Shown here: positions 8,329-17,592 of the stretch, piece after piece
Position numbering within the stretch: position 1 is the stretch's first letter
How the letters are laid out: each line of letters begins with the position of its first letter
NCBI GenBank assembly: GCA_036939975.1
Contig: JALLPB010000249.1
Coordinates: 1-19,102 of the forward strand
Source: Cyclostephanos tholiformis
Lineage: Eukaryota; Bacillariophyta; Thalassiosirophyceae; Thalassiosirales; Thalassiosiraceae
Direction: 5' to 3'
Length of the DNA stretch: 19,102 nt
The notes under the pieces: generated by a model
What the model was told of the DNA's origin: nothing
What the model saw: only the letters and a program-made list of their open reading frames with translations
Databases searched by the model: none
Made by a program: the position numbers and the translations under genes

Positions 8329-10500
8329 ATGGGACGCGACAAGAAGTGGGGTCGTGGCCAAGGAATACTGACGTCGGCCCGACGACAACAACTCGACGAT
8401 ATCGACGGTCATCGATACGGGGACGGCGGCGTCGATGGGGGAGTTGATCGCCCCGATGACGATGGCGTCAGAGTTGGTCACCTGGGTCCCGCCGCCAATG
8501 ACGACGACGACGACGGGGGCGGTGGGACTAACGATGCCAATCCGTTCGAATCGATCGGGCGGATGTTAGATCATATATCATCATTCGGGATGATGAAAAC
8601 ATTGGCGCACCCTCAAGTCAATGACGCGTCGTTCGCGACGAATGATGACGTCGACGAATGCGATAACCAAGACGACGACATCACGGCCAAAACGAAATCG
8701 TCGCGTATTGTGGGGATTCCCACGACGACAACCACCGCCACTTATCGCCCTGGATTATGGCCTCCCGTCGCGGGCATCGATGCGATGGGTAATAGGAGTA
8801 TGGCCGGATCCTCTCCCGGGGAGGGGATACAATACGACGGCGAAAAAGTAAATCGTTCGAGACGTGATAATACCCCCGGCCCAGTCATATTATCATCCCG
8901 CGACCATCACAATCTCGTCGACGGCCATCGCGATGATACTCTCAATGCATCGTCATTGCGGAGAGATAAGATCCCGACTCCTTCCGACGCGGTGGATACC
9001 ACGGTCGTCGCCAACGATGATGATAATGCCGTTATATCATCACCGGAAATGATGTCGAGGAGCGGAGGGAGGGATGTTGGGCCTCGACGTAGCACTCCAC
9101 CCTACCCCGCAACGAGTCTGAGGAGCAGTTCTTTATCATCGGCCGTCGCAGTATCTGCTAGAAAAATATCGCCCAAGCGCTTCACCTTCCTCCGATCGTC
9201 GTCGTCGTCGTCGTCCACCGCGAAGGCGACGAAGGAAGAGGAGGGTGGAGGCGTGACCATGAGGAGGAAGCTCGATGGTAACAACCTCCTCGTAAGAACG
9301 CCAAGAATATCTTCGTCGAATCGCGATGATTCATCCCTCGTACCGTCCGGGATGAATTCCTCGACACGAAAACGCAGGCACACCTTCCTCCGTCCATCGA
9401 CGGACTGCACGACGACGATTGGCGAGCCCTCGGTCGGTTCGAGGGGGACGGGATTCGCTCCCGTGTTTCTCGCGCGAAGTAAAAACAACCCAAGGAATGG
9501 ATCAGGGTCGTCGGTATATGTCGGGGATGTCCCGGAGGTTGATAACGATGACGATGCCGACAATATACATGTCAACGACGACTCACCACATTGTGGGGAT
9601 GCGTCCGCATTCTCGAGGAACATGATTAGCGACCATCATCGTAGGCAACGGCTGCTGCTGCGGCAGCAACAGCAACAACAACGACATCATCGTAGATCCC
9701 ATCATCCCGAATCGGAGATTGCGTCGAATGCCAAATGTGCGCCGGGATACCTTGTCAGGCGATTGCGTTCCCTCCGCGATGCCGATATTCGCATGGCCGC
9801 AAGCTTGCGCGATGCCGGCGGTGGTGGTGGACGACATCGTCGTACTACTACTAACCTCGAAGGACGATTGAGCGTTTCGCTCTTCCCCGCCCTTGCGTCG
9901 GTGCGTAAACGTCGTCGAATGATCGGCACCGGTGGATTCGATGGCGACTTCCAGGACTCGAGATATGCCTCCGCGTTGGACGTGACCGTGTCCGGGGCAT
10001 CCCATTCGTCGTCGTTGTCATCGTCGTGGTCCTCGTCGTTTGACTCTACTTGCGGTGAGGATGGTAAGAAAGTCGTCCTCCTTGCTTACATGCATCCATA
10101 TGCCGCGACGACGACGACGCAATCGTCAGGACAGTGGCGCATTGGACGGCGCGAGGATCGGATAACTATTCCCGGTTTCTCTCGTATCGTCATGTCTCGC
10201 AACGCGATTCGCGAGCTGGGGGGCTTCGACGGTGGCCGCGACATGCGTTTGCGATTGTATGGCGCGGTAGTCATCCCGTCTCCGAGGTCTTTGATGGCAG
10301 ATTTCCATGCTGAACGAACGGATGTGGATGGAGATGCAAATAGAGACGACGACGGTAACTCTCGCTTGTTGGGCATGCTGCCCACGATCGTATGCACGAA
10401 TATTTGTCAAGAGTATCCCGCCGAGCAACAACCACTTTTGGATGATGTTTCATTCGATCTATTACTTGAATGCATTCGGGCAACTACAAGTGAAGGATAA
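8329..10500 (+). CDS. Unknown low-complexity protein with an ordered C-terminal domain
   Basis: I take the ATG at 8329 (MGRDKKWGRGQG...) as start because the frame upstream of it runs into the promoter and the opposite-strand methyltransferase. This gives 723 aa with no intron. Residues 1-580 are low-complexity: Asp-, Ser-, Arg- and Thr-rich, with poly-Ser near 290, a Gln/His run near 444-455, many basic patches and no signal peptide, as in a disordered nuclear or nucleic-acid-associated protein. The last 145 residues (from about 10069) look folded: alternating beta-type segments such as KKVVLLAYMHPY, IPGFSRIVMSRNAIREL, MRLRLYGAVVIPS and PTIVCTNICQEYP. This could be a small beta-barrel or OB-like domain, but I do not recognise the family. 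E2F-like sites just upstream hint at cell-cycle expression (inference). The CFAP210-like gene starts only 132 bp after its stop. Confidence 0.75.
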   Translation: MGRDKKWGRGQGILTSARRQQLDDIDGHRYGDGGVDGGVDRPDDDGVRVGHLGPAANDDDDDGGGGTNDANPFESIGRMLDHISSFGMMKTLAHPQVNDASFATNDDVDECDNQDDDITAKTKSSRIVGIPTTTTTATYRPGLWPPVAGIDAMGNRSMAGSSPGEGIQYDGEKVNRSRRDNTPGPVILSSRDHHNLVDGHRDDTLNASSLRRDKIPTPSDAVDTTVVANDDDNAVISSPEMMSRSGGRDVGPRRSTPPYPATSLRSSSLSSAVAVSARKISPKRFTFLRSSSSSSSTAKATKEEEGGGVTMRRKLDGNNLLVRTPRISSSNRDDSSLVPSGMNSSTRKRRHTFLRPSTDCTTTIGEPSVGSRGTGFAPVFLARSKNNPRNGSGSSVYVGDVPEVDNDDDADNIHVNDDSPHCGDASAFSRNMISDHHRRQRLLLRQQQQQQRHHRRSHHPESEIASNAKCAPGYLVRRLRSLRDADIRMAASLRDAGGGGGRHRRTTTNLEGRLSVSLFPALASVRKRRRMIGTGGFDGDFQDSRYASALDVTVSGASHSSSLSSSWSSSFDSTCGEDGKKVVLLAYMHPYAATTTTQSSGQWRIGRREDRITIPGFSRIVMSRNAIRELGGFDGGRDMRLRLYGAVVIPSPRSLMADFHAERTDVDGDANRDDDGNSRLLGMLPTIVCTNICQEYPAEQQPLLDDVSFDLLLECIRATTSEG
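9194..9217 (+). repeat. TCG microsatellite encoding poly-Ser
   Basis: A run of TCG/CGT triplets inside the unknown low-complexity gene encodes six to seven Ser residues. A CAG/CAA-rich stretch at about 9658-9690 encodes a Gln run followed by His. Both lie in the part predicted to be disordered. Confidence 0.8.
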
Positions 10501-10632
10501 GAAGAACAAGTCCCAAATGTTACAAATTCAACGAAGATTCAAAAAAATTCGAAAAGGTTTTATTTTAATATTTTCGACGTGATATTTATTCGTCTAGAAA
10601 CCAGGAGGTTGCCGAATCCGAAAGGATTCGCG
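10501..10632. promoter_or_regulatory. Very short intergenic spacer
   Basis: Only 132 bp separate the stop of the unknown gene from the ATG of the CFAP210-like gene on the same strand. The spacer is A/T-rich and must hold both the 3' end of one transcript and the promoter of the next, unless the promoter lies inside the upstream gene. No defined motif was recognised. Confidence 0.4.
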
Positions 10633-12154
10633 ATGGAAATATCAAGAAAGGATTTAGACAGGATTGTATCCTCCGTCGGTAGTCAAAGCAATGGCCATTC
10701 AGAATATTGTGGCGTAACGCGAAAAGAAATGTTGAAGCAATTATCCGATTCTAGAGTTGCAGGATGGACTGATACGCTGGCAGCAAAATGCAAAGCAAAG
10801 CTCGAGTGGAAAGAGGACAAAGCCAGACAAGAAGAAGAGCGGCGAAAGTTGCAGGATGCTGAAGATGCCGAACGCGGACAAAAATTGAGGATAGAGACGC
10901 TGCGAAACGCGGAGACGCTACTTCGAGAGCAGACCGAGAAGGTACGACAATTTCGTCAGCAACAACTGCTCGTGGAAACGCTCTACACGCGCGATAATCA
11001 ACTGAAAGAGCAAGAAGAAAAGCTTAAAACTCAAACCGCGAGGGAAGAATTATGGCACAAGGCTATAATGGACGATGTTCAGATGGCGGAGCAAAAGTCG
11101 AAGGAAAAGGTGGAAAAGGACAAGCAAAGATCGACGGAGCTTGCCATGGATTTGAGACGACAAAGGGACGAAAGGGAGGAGCGAATAAGAGCGCAACAGC
11201 GGAAAAAGCGAGAGGAGGAAGGTCACATTATTCAAAAAATAGCTAGAGACGAATCAGCAGCTGAAAAGGTAGGCATACAGAGCGCTTAATCTGTCATTTT
11301 TTTTGTATGAGGTGTACATACTAAATATGGTTATACAGGCTGAGATGGAGCTTAAGAGTGAACGCATGATCAAAGCCAAGGAGTCCATGGAGAAAAATAA
11401 ACTGCTACTGATACAACGTCAGGAAGAGATTCACAGGAAAGAAGTCGAAGAGACGAAAAAGTGCGAAGACGAGGTTGCAAAGAGGAATAAACTCAATTCG
11501 GCCAGGGCTGATCTTGAGAAAAAGCATTTTGGAGAAGGTGACATAATCTATCCTTCGTCGTTGTGAGGATGTTGCAGTGCTCAGTGTATCTCAATCAATT
11601 TTCCTCTTATTTCTACTCAAGTAAATGCAATGAGGGAGGGGCTTTCAGACAATGCCTCAGGCATACTGAAAAAGTTGGCAGAGAATGAGTGCGAAATATT
11701 TGATAAAGGTGTCAAGTTGCACAATGAAAAGGAGAAGGAAAGGATCGAAGCATTAAAAAAGAAGCTTGAACAAGAGATGGCTGATGTCAACAAGAGTCGG
11801 CGGCTACAACTTCAACGCAAAGTGCAGGATGCCGAATTTGAGAAGAAGCTTGAAGATCTCTACGTCGAAGAGTTGGCAAGAAAAGTCACAGCGCAACAGG
11901 AGTTGGAACACCAGAAACAACTAGAAAGAAGGAGGCAGAACATCGAGCTCCGTAAAATGCACCAGGACCAGATTCGCGAGAACGAGCGTAACGTTGCCAA
12001 AGAGAAGGCGGATGCACTGATGGAAGAACATCATAAATTTCATGAGCTGAAGAAAGAGGAGGTCATATTCAATGATTTCGTGAAGAAAGAGATGGAATAT
12101 TTGAAATCCCAAGGCAAAAAGACTAACTTGCTCCAGAAGACTTTGCATTCGTAG
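10633..12154 (+). CDS. CFAP210/CCDC173-like ciliary coiled-coil protein (TPH domain)
   Basis: Exons 10633-11268, 11339-11537 and 11622-12154. Introns are 11269-11338 (70 nt, GTAGGC, branch-like TACTAAAT, TACAG, phase 0) and 11538-11621 (84 nt, GTGACA, pyrimidine-rich TCAAG, phase 1). Both junctions keep frame and give 455 aa. I chose the ATG at 10633; the frame opens earlier only with a GTG. After about 45 residues the protein is one long charged helix rich in Glu, Lys, Arg and Gln, typical of the trichohyalin-plectin-homology family. The early motif GWTDTL (compare NWPNTI or NWPDTL), the following Arg/Glu helix and LLREQTEKVRQFRQQQLLVE match CFAP210/CCDC173, a microtubule inner protein of motile cilia. 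MNS1, CFAP45 and CFAP53 are related alternatives. In a diatom this implies a sperm flagellum and expression in male gametes. Confidence 0.82.
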
Positions 12155-12707
12155 AGGATACGTACAGGATTCTATTCTTCCAGATGAGCTGCTACAAGAG
12201 CAGCAGTTAAGAACCTAGGTAGTAGTATTCATCACCCCCACCTGCTAAGATAAATACTTCATCTCCCTCCACCCGTATGGTATCTTGAGCTCATCTCAAA
12301 ATTTCACTTCACACCCCAAGAACGGGCATACTTAATTCCTAAATACAATTCTACGAGGGCAAATGATTTTTCCCAAAGCCCACGACTGAACTGGAAAATC
12401 CTGATATTGGAACATGAAAAGCGTCCTCACATTTTTTATTCTATTTTCTCCTTTTCAAGACGAAAAAATCAACCCGAAAAAATAATTATCACTTCGTAAA
12501 TAATTATCCCCCTTTTCTAATAATCTGTATCTTCTCCTCAAACGGAAGCTCATTCAAAGACCACATAAATAATTATATTTGTTATCTCTTCAAGACCAAA
12601 AAATGTCGCCCCACTATTCCAGTGAAAAGCCACTTAGTTTGAGATAACAATGCTCATAATTTATCATTTCAATCATCCGCAACATCGTCTATTTCAAGGA
12701 GGACAAG
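12155..12707. promoter_or_regulatory. AT-rich upstream region of the CAP gene with repeated modules
   Basis: No gene. TTCAAGACGAAAAAATC (12454-12470) recurs as TTCAAGACCAAAAAATG (12589-12605), with a partial third copy (TTCAAAGACCA) near 12553. AATAATTAT occurs three times nearby (about 12481-12489, 12499-12507 and 12568-12576). The spacing suggests a duplicated promoter module. The ATG at 12708 follows a purine-rich stretch (AGGAGGACAAG). Confidence 0.45.
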
Positions 12708-14145
12708 ATGAAAATAGCTTGGTTTAGAGCTCTCGTCGCTTTGGCACTGTGGCACGTCGGCTGTGATGGGGCAAGAGTTGGCGCTCCAAAACAGCAAGAG
12801 GGGAGTTTTTCGAATGAAGCTGCGCCCTACGAAGAGGAGATGTACATCTCAGACGAATTTGAATCATTCGTGAGAAAAAACACTGCGTGAACACATTGTC
12901 TATTGAGTCATCAAACTCGAAAAACCTCTCACTCTAGTATGATGTCGCATCTCTTTGTGATCCGACTTCAGGTGGAAGGCGACACCTTCACAGACGGGCG
13001 CAGAAAAATGGTGGAGTGCGGTCGAAACCAAAGGGTTTTCTTTTTGACCTTTACCACGGATAACCGCGCAGAAGAAACTTCGTTTCAGCTGATTGGTCCA
13101 TCGGGTGGAATCATCGGGATGGCCCCCACAAATGGTCGACGATTCCAGGACAACACCAAGTACACCTTTCGGTATTGCGTTTGGATAGGATATCAACACA
13201 AATTGAGGTGGAAGGATAGTGGGGACAACGGAATGGTGAGTTATTGTTGATATCCATTCCTTGTTACTTAGACTTTATGTTTCGTGCCTCTAACCATTCG
13301 TCACCCCAGTGCTGTCAATTCGGAAAGGGAACGTACCGCTATGGAATCGACGGGACAATAATGTATGGGTCTAACATGCAGAAGACATTTAATTCTATTG
13401 GAGTTCATACGTTCAAGGTTCCGTCACGCTCGTCAAGTCAGTCGAATTCAGGTGGCTCGGGATCAAATCAGTCTGCCAGCAGTAAAAACGATGATGGTGG
13501 CATAGAACGCGACAATGCATGGCTAGAAGCTCACAATGTGCGCAGAAAGAAGTACCATTTGCAGTGGGGCAAGAGCTATGTTCCACTCAAGTGGTCGCCA
13601 ATGCTAGCTAGCCAAGCAAAACAGTGGGCCAATCACCTCGTCACCAAATGCGATGTCCCATTATCCCAGATATCCAACGTAGAGCTCACGGTCGCGGACC
13701 ACGATCCGAACACTCCCTACGGTGAGAACATGGCAGCTAACTTTGGAAACGGGGATAATGGTGAACTGAAGTCACCGGATCAGATTCTTAACAGATTTGT
13801 CGAAATGGAAATGGATGACGGCTACCCTAACAATTATCACATGACACAGGTACATTGTGCTGGTGTTGTCTTATCGTGTTTTCTTCTTCTGCAACTCACA
13901 TCAATGCTACTTATACTCAGGTGTTATGGAGGGCTTCGAAGTATGTTGGTTGCGCCGACTCCGTCAGGGCTATTGAAGGGGTTGAAGGGGGGTATTGTAG
14001 GTTTCAGGTGTGCCGCTATGCGACGGCAGGTAACTGCGCTATTGGATCTCATAGGAACTCCGATGGCAGCGTTAACTGGAAAGCAGCCGTGTTAAATGAA
14101 GAAAGGGCATGCGGTTCTAGTTGCACGCCCGAGGGCTGGTGCTAG
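12708..14145 (+). CDS. Secreted CAP/SCP (PR-1-like) protein with N-terminal extracellular module
   Basis: Four exons: 12708-12869, 12972-13235, 13310-13849 and 13921-14145. Introns are 102, 74 and 71 nt with donors GTGAGA, GTGAGT and GTACAT; all junctions are phase 0. Product is 396 aa. Residues 1-22 are a signal peptide (ALVALALWHVGCDGA). Residues 55-190 form a beta-rich module ending in DSGDNGMCCQFGKGTYRYG, a Cys-Cys and G-x-G-x-Y signature seen repeatedly in diatom secreted proteins. A Ser/Asn linker (about 190-207) leads to the CAP domain (210-391): HNVRR, LKWSPMLASQAKQWA, YGEN (279-282), HMTQ joined over the last intron to VLWRASKYVGCA, then VCRYATAGN and six Cys near the C-terminus. The His and Glu of the CAP cavity are present. 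CAP proteins act outside the cell in sterol or lipid binding, defence or gamete contact; the role here is unknown. Confidence 0.9.
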
Positions 14146-14739
14146 GGGTTCGTGTGTTATTATTTTTTAATATTTGTTAAAAAGCGCTTGCGGATTCCAA
14201 AGCTCTTCTTTCCTGAAATGAGGCATCCTATCACTTAACGACCAACGTCATGAAATGTACAACAGATGAAGAATGAATGTGGGTCATTCAACTAGCAACA
14301 ATCTGACATGCCTATGGACTAGATTTCCTTTTTTGTCGAGACTGCTCTCTCCTCGTCATAAATCTTACCACGTCGCTAAATCGACTATTTCGATCAGTGA
14401 AACACAGCGAATTTGTAGTTTGTATGAATTGTCGAATCCCGAGCAGCAATATGCCCTCACCCATCGTTTCCTTTGACGTAGTCACATCGATCTAGTTTGC
14501 AAGGATGCATAGTCTTAAGATATATATCCGAAGCACAGTAAGAACTTCATTGGCGCATGTACGAAGAAGACTTCGGCTTCAACTCGACATGAACCATTGC
14601 ATTGTGTTTTTTTTTAACAGGCTTGATTTTTCGCCCCATAAAAAAAGTATTGTGGAGCGTTCAGTTGAGGAAATTGATTTTACGCTTCCGTCCGTTTGTC
14701 CTTTATAGCGTCGACTAGTGCATCATTCATTTGGGGTTA
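14146..14739. other. Convergent 3' flank
   Basis: These 594 bp lie between the 3' ends of the CAP gene (+) and the minus-strand gene that ends at 14740. Two frames of 67 codons occur, with no start context, signal peptide or domain. The beginning is T/A-rich (TATTATTTTTTAATATT at about 14157-14173) and may carry the CAP gene polyadenylation signals. Confidence 0.5.
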
Positions 14740-15875
14740 TTACATCACCTTATCGGCAATATTCGACATGAGCCGAAAGATTAAGTCGCCGCCGATTCTC
14801 AATGCGGCGTAATCCATGTATACGATCTTCAGTGCGGCGACGTTACCCTCGTTCCTCGCTCCGACGAAACAACCGCGAAGGATCTCGAAACGACGAGACT
14901 TTTGCCACATCTCGTTATATTTAGTGCCGTCGTCGTTGTCGTCGTCGCCATCAAGGAATCTTCGTTCCCACAATTGAAACGTCGACACATACTCGTCGAA
15001 TCGGCGACTCCACTTGGCTCTCTTTTCGCATCCTCCCCTCGTCGTGCAATTGCTTCCAGTACGTACCGCCCTAAACGCCAAAAGAACGGATACATCGCGA
15101 TTATCGTTCCGATGACTGCCACCAGAGGCGTACGTCGTTCGATGATCCAACGCCCTCCGTTCCATCCCATGAAGAATCTCGCGAACGACCCGAGTGCTAT
15201 TATCGAATCGTCGTCTAGACATCGCGACGTGAATTGCTTTCATGAAAGTCGGGAACGTCATATCCGTGGACTTCGATCCGTCACGAACTCCCGCGAACTG
15301 TCGTTTCTTCATCGTGATATCATCCCTCCGATCGTCCATTTCCCTCTCTTCCTGGAACACGGTCGCCCTCACGATAGACTCGAGCTCCGCGACGTCGTTT
15401 ACCATACCCTCCTCCATCAGAAATTCGTCGATTCCCAACTTGATCAACATGGATAGGGATATGACACCCACCGCGGCGGATTCGTCCGGTGGGGAGTAAT
15501 CGTCGCCATCCGCGAGTAGCAAGGACTCGTCCACGAGCGTATCCCACACGCATCGTGCGTATTCCATAAGTGTTCGTTTCCCTTCCCCACCGCGGCCCCC
15601 ATCGTCCCCCTCCTCGTTTGAACCGTCGAGAACACTCCAATTCGGACAGAGCTCATTGGCCCTGCATATTTCCCCACTACGTAACTCCCGAACCTCCATC
15701 ATGACGTCGGACAGGTGATTATGTATCCTGCGTCCAGCGAGTCGTATCGGCGGATAATCCTCGAACAATATCGCGAACGCCCTCGTTATCTCGCGTTCCG
15801 ACGATGCCGATCGCACGCCGTGGAAGAGAGTGCGATACCGTATCCCCCCCCCCCTCGTGCGCTGTTGTCGATGAC

Positions 15876-15912
<37 letters not shown>

Positions 15913-16447
15913 TGGCTGGGTGCGGGCGGTGGTGGACGCGGACCGTTCCCCCACCTCCCGGGCGGTAGAACGACGATGCGGCCCACGAAATCGTCGACGA
16001 CGATCGGGATCATCGCGAGAAAATTTTCCACCGACGTCGCGATATGTATTCGACGTCGACGTCAACGACCGAACGTCGTCGTCGGTATACGAAAGGAAGT
16101 CGGATATCAGTCCGTTGAATTCCATTTCCAACGGCGTGCCGACGTCGACGTCGTAGGCGCGATCGATGCCAACGACGACGACGCCGTCGTTCTCGTCGTC
16201 GTCATCGTCGTCGTGGTTTTCCGAGCCCCGCATCATCGCGGAAATTATGGACGGATGCGGTGTGGGGGGAGGGGGCATGGCGTTCTCCTCCATGAGTTGC
16301 AATGCCATTTCCCTCCTTTCACGACGTTGGGTCGTGGATGTAGTGCTACCCCCGCCGCCGCCGGTCGGCGACGGGTGTGAACTCGATGATGATGCGGAGT
16401 CCGACGACGGATTACTGGAGTAAAATAGCGGGAAGGAGGTCATCGTA

Positions 16448-16478
<31 letters not shown>

Positions 16479-16635
16479 GCCGGAGGATGCGACGCGACGT
16501 CGTATTCGGCCGGATGGCGATGAAAGCTGTCGTCGATGGACCGCGTCGTCTCGTAGCCATGGGCAGGGCGGAGGCGGTATGATCCCTCCCGCCGCAGTAA
16601 TTGATCAATAGCGACATCAAAAGTGCCGCCGACAT
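14740..16635 (-). CDS. Unknown low-complexity protein, possibly plastid-targeted
   Basis: An intronless minus-strand ORF of 631 aa. The N-terminus has a hydrophobic stretch (SAALLMSLLINYCGG), ASALP, then a Ser/Thr/Arg-rich stretch with STTAFIA at about residues 34-40. This resembles a diatom signal peptide plus transit peptide with an A-F motif, although the Phe lies further from the hydrophobic core than usual. Met26 is an alternative start. Residues 50-260 are low-complexity with poly-Ser, poly-Asp and Arg runs. From about 265 onward the protein looks folded and helical: IRYRTLFHGVRSASSEREI, FEDYPPIRLAGRRIHNHL, and a C-terminal block LRGCFVGARNEG... KIVYMDYAALRIGGDLIFRL. I do not recognise the family. 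There are no catalytic motifs or membrane spans after the leader. Its upstream region carries the palindrome array. Confidence 0.75.
15844..15912. repeat. C11 tract and (GAC)12 microsatellite in the minus-strand gene
   Basis: A run of 11 C (about 15844-15854) encodes a Gly triplet on the minus strand. The adjacent (GAC)n run at about 15878-15912 is read as TCG codons, giving twelve Ser. Another GAC run at about 16454-16478 gives a further poly-Ser. These are likely length-variable sites within coding sequence. Confidence 0.85.
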
Positions 16636-16728
16636 GGTAGGTACTATTAATCGTTTTCGGAGAAGAAATTGATAATAATGGGGTAAGTAAAATAAGTAAG
16701 TTATGGAATGGTAACGAACTCATGAAAT

Positions 16729-17060
16729 GTATGAATTCACACATTTTTTAAACAGGAATTATATGGATTCATATATTTGTTACAAACAGCAAATTTATGA
16801 ATTCATATAATTTATTGAATATGAATTATATGAATTCATAGTTTTTAGGGATAGAAATTCTATGAGTTCATATAATTTCCCTTGTCAGTGGCAAAATGTA
16901 TGAATTTGCACAAAGTATGAATATGAATTGTTTGAATTCGTATAATTTTTGTGAAGGACAAATCTATGAATCCATATAATTTATGATCAACGTAACTGTC
17001 AATAGTGTGAATTCATACATTTTATGAAGAAAGTCAGTGTGCAAAATATATGATTTCATA
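16729..17060. repeat. Array of about ten degenerate TATGAATTCATA palindromes
   Basis: Near-palindromes built on ATATGAATTCATAT have centres at about 16735, 16767, 16801, 16834, 16866, 16904, 16936, 16970, 17011 and 17054. Successive spacings are 32, 34, 33, 32, 38, 32, 34, 41 and 43 bp. Many copies are followed by (A)TAATTT. The sequences between are not conserved. The first copy is about 95 bp upstream of the ATG of the minus-strand gene at 16635. A regular spacing of about three helical turns suggests dimer binding sites on one face of DNA, or a decayed satellite. Confidence 0.85.
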
Positions 17061-17466
17061 GAAACAAGGCTTGAGTACTCTATTGTGCTTGGATTGCATT
17101 TGGTTACATCAAATCTAATCATCCCACAGGGAGCACTGCACCCTCTTCTTGATTGGGGTCATTGATAGGAGGGGCTAGCCCAGTGCATTTTGCTGATTCC
17201 ACTTACTCTGAAGTTAGAATGAAGAGCGCATTGTGGACATGATGATAATTATGTATTAAGAGAGATGCTGAGTTAATAGAAATGTGTGATGTGATAGGTT
17301 TTTGATGGTGGCAGGGGTAGAGGTATAAGTGGAGGGGGGGGGGGTGGGAGGAGGTGTCATTGACCCGGTGGTGATGGGTCATCTGCCATCAGAGATACTC
17401 CAAACTCTGGATTAATTCATTGTGACTTAATTTTGGTGAATTTTTAGGTACAAAATTAGCAACAAT

Positions 17467-17486
17467 AATGTATGTGTTCATACATT
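17467..17486. repeat. Inverted repeat related to the palindrome array
   Basis: AATGTATG (17467-17474) and CATACATT (17479-17486) form perfect 8-bp arms around TGTT. The arms resemble the variant array copies that contain GTATGAATT or TTCATACATT. It lies about 410 bp beyond the last array member and may be an isolated, older copy. Confidence 0.7.
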
Positions 17487-17592
17487 ACCTCGCGTAAGTG
17501 AGAGTGTGATGTTTTCAGACATATCTCCTTATCACTGTGTGGTTATGTACCATTTGGTGCATAATTTCATGGTAATTTAGGTTGTACCAGAT

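Noticed and set aside
9102..9623. 173-codon minus-strand ORF inside the unknown low-complexity gene
   Set aside because: It is an antisense shadow created by CG-rich trinucleotide bias; it has no start context or domain.
14902..15456. 184-codon plus-strand ORF opposite the ordered half of the same gene
   Set aside because: The minus strand has the more protein-like sequence and an unbroken 631-codon frame; the plus frame lacks motifs.
15715..16380. 221-codon plus-strand ORF opposite the unknown minus-strand gene
   Set aside because: It is Arg-rich with no domain and comes from reading GAC/TCG repeats on the wrong strand.
16729..17060. CRISPR-like array of repeats with variable spacers
   Set aside because: The repeats are short, degenerate palindromes with uneven spacing in eukaryotic intron-bearing DNA, and there are no cas genes.
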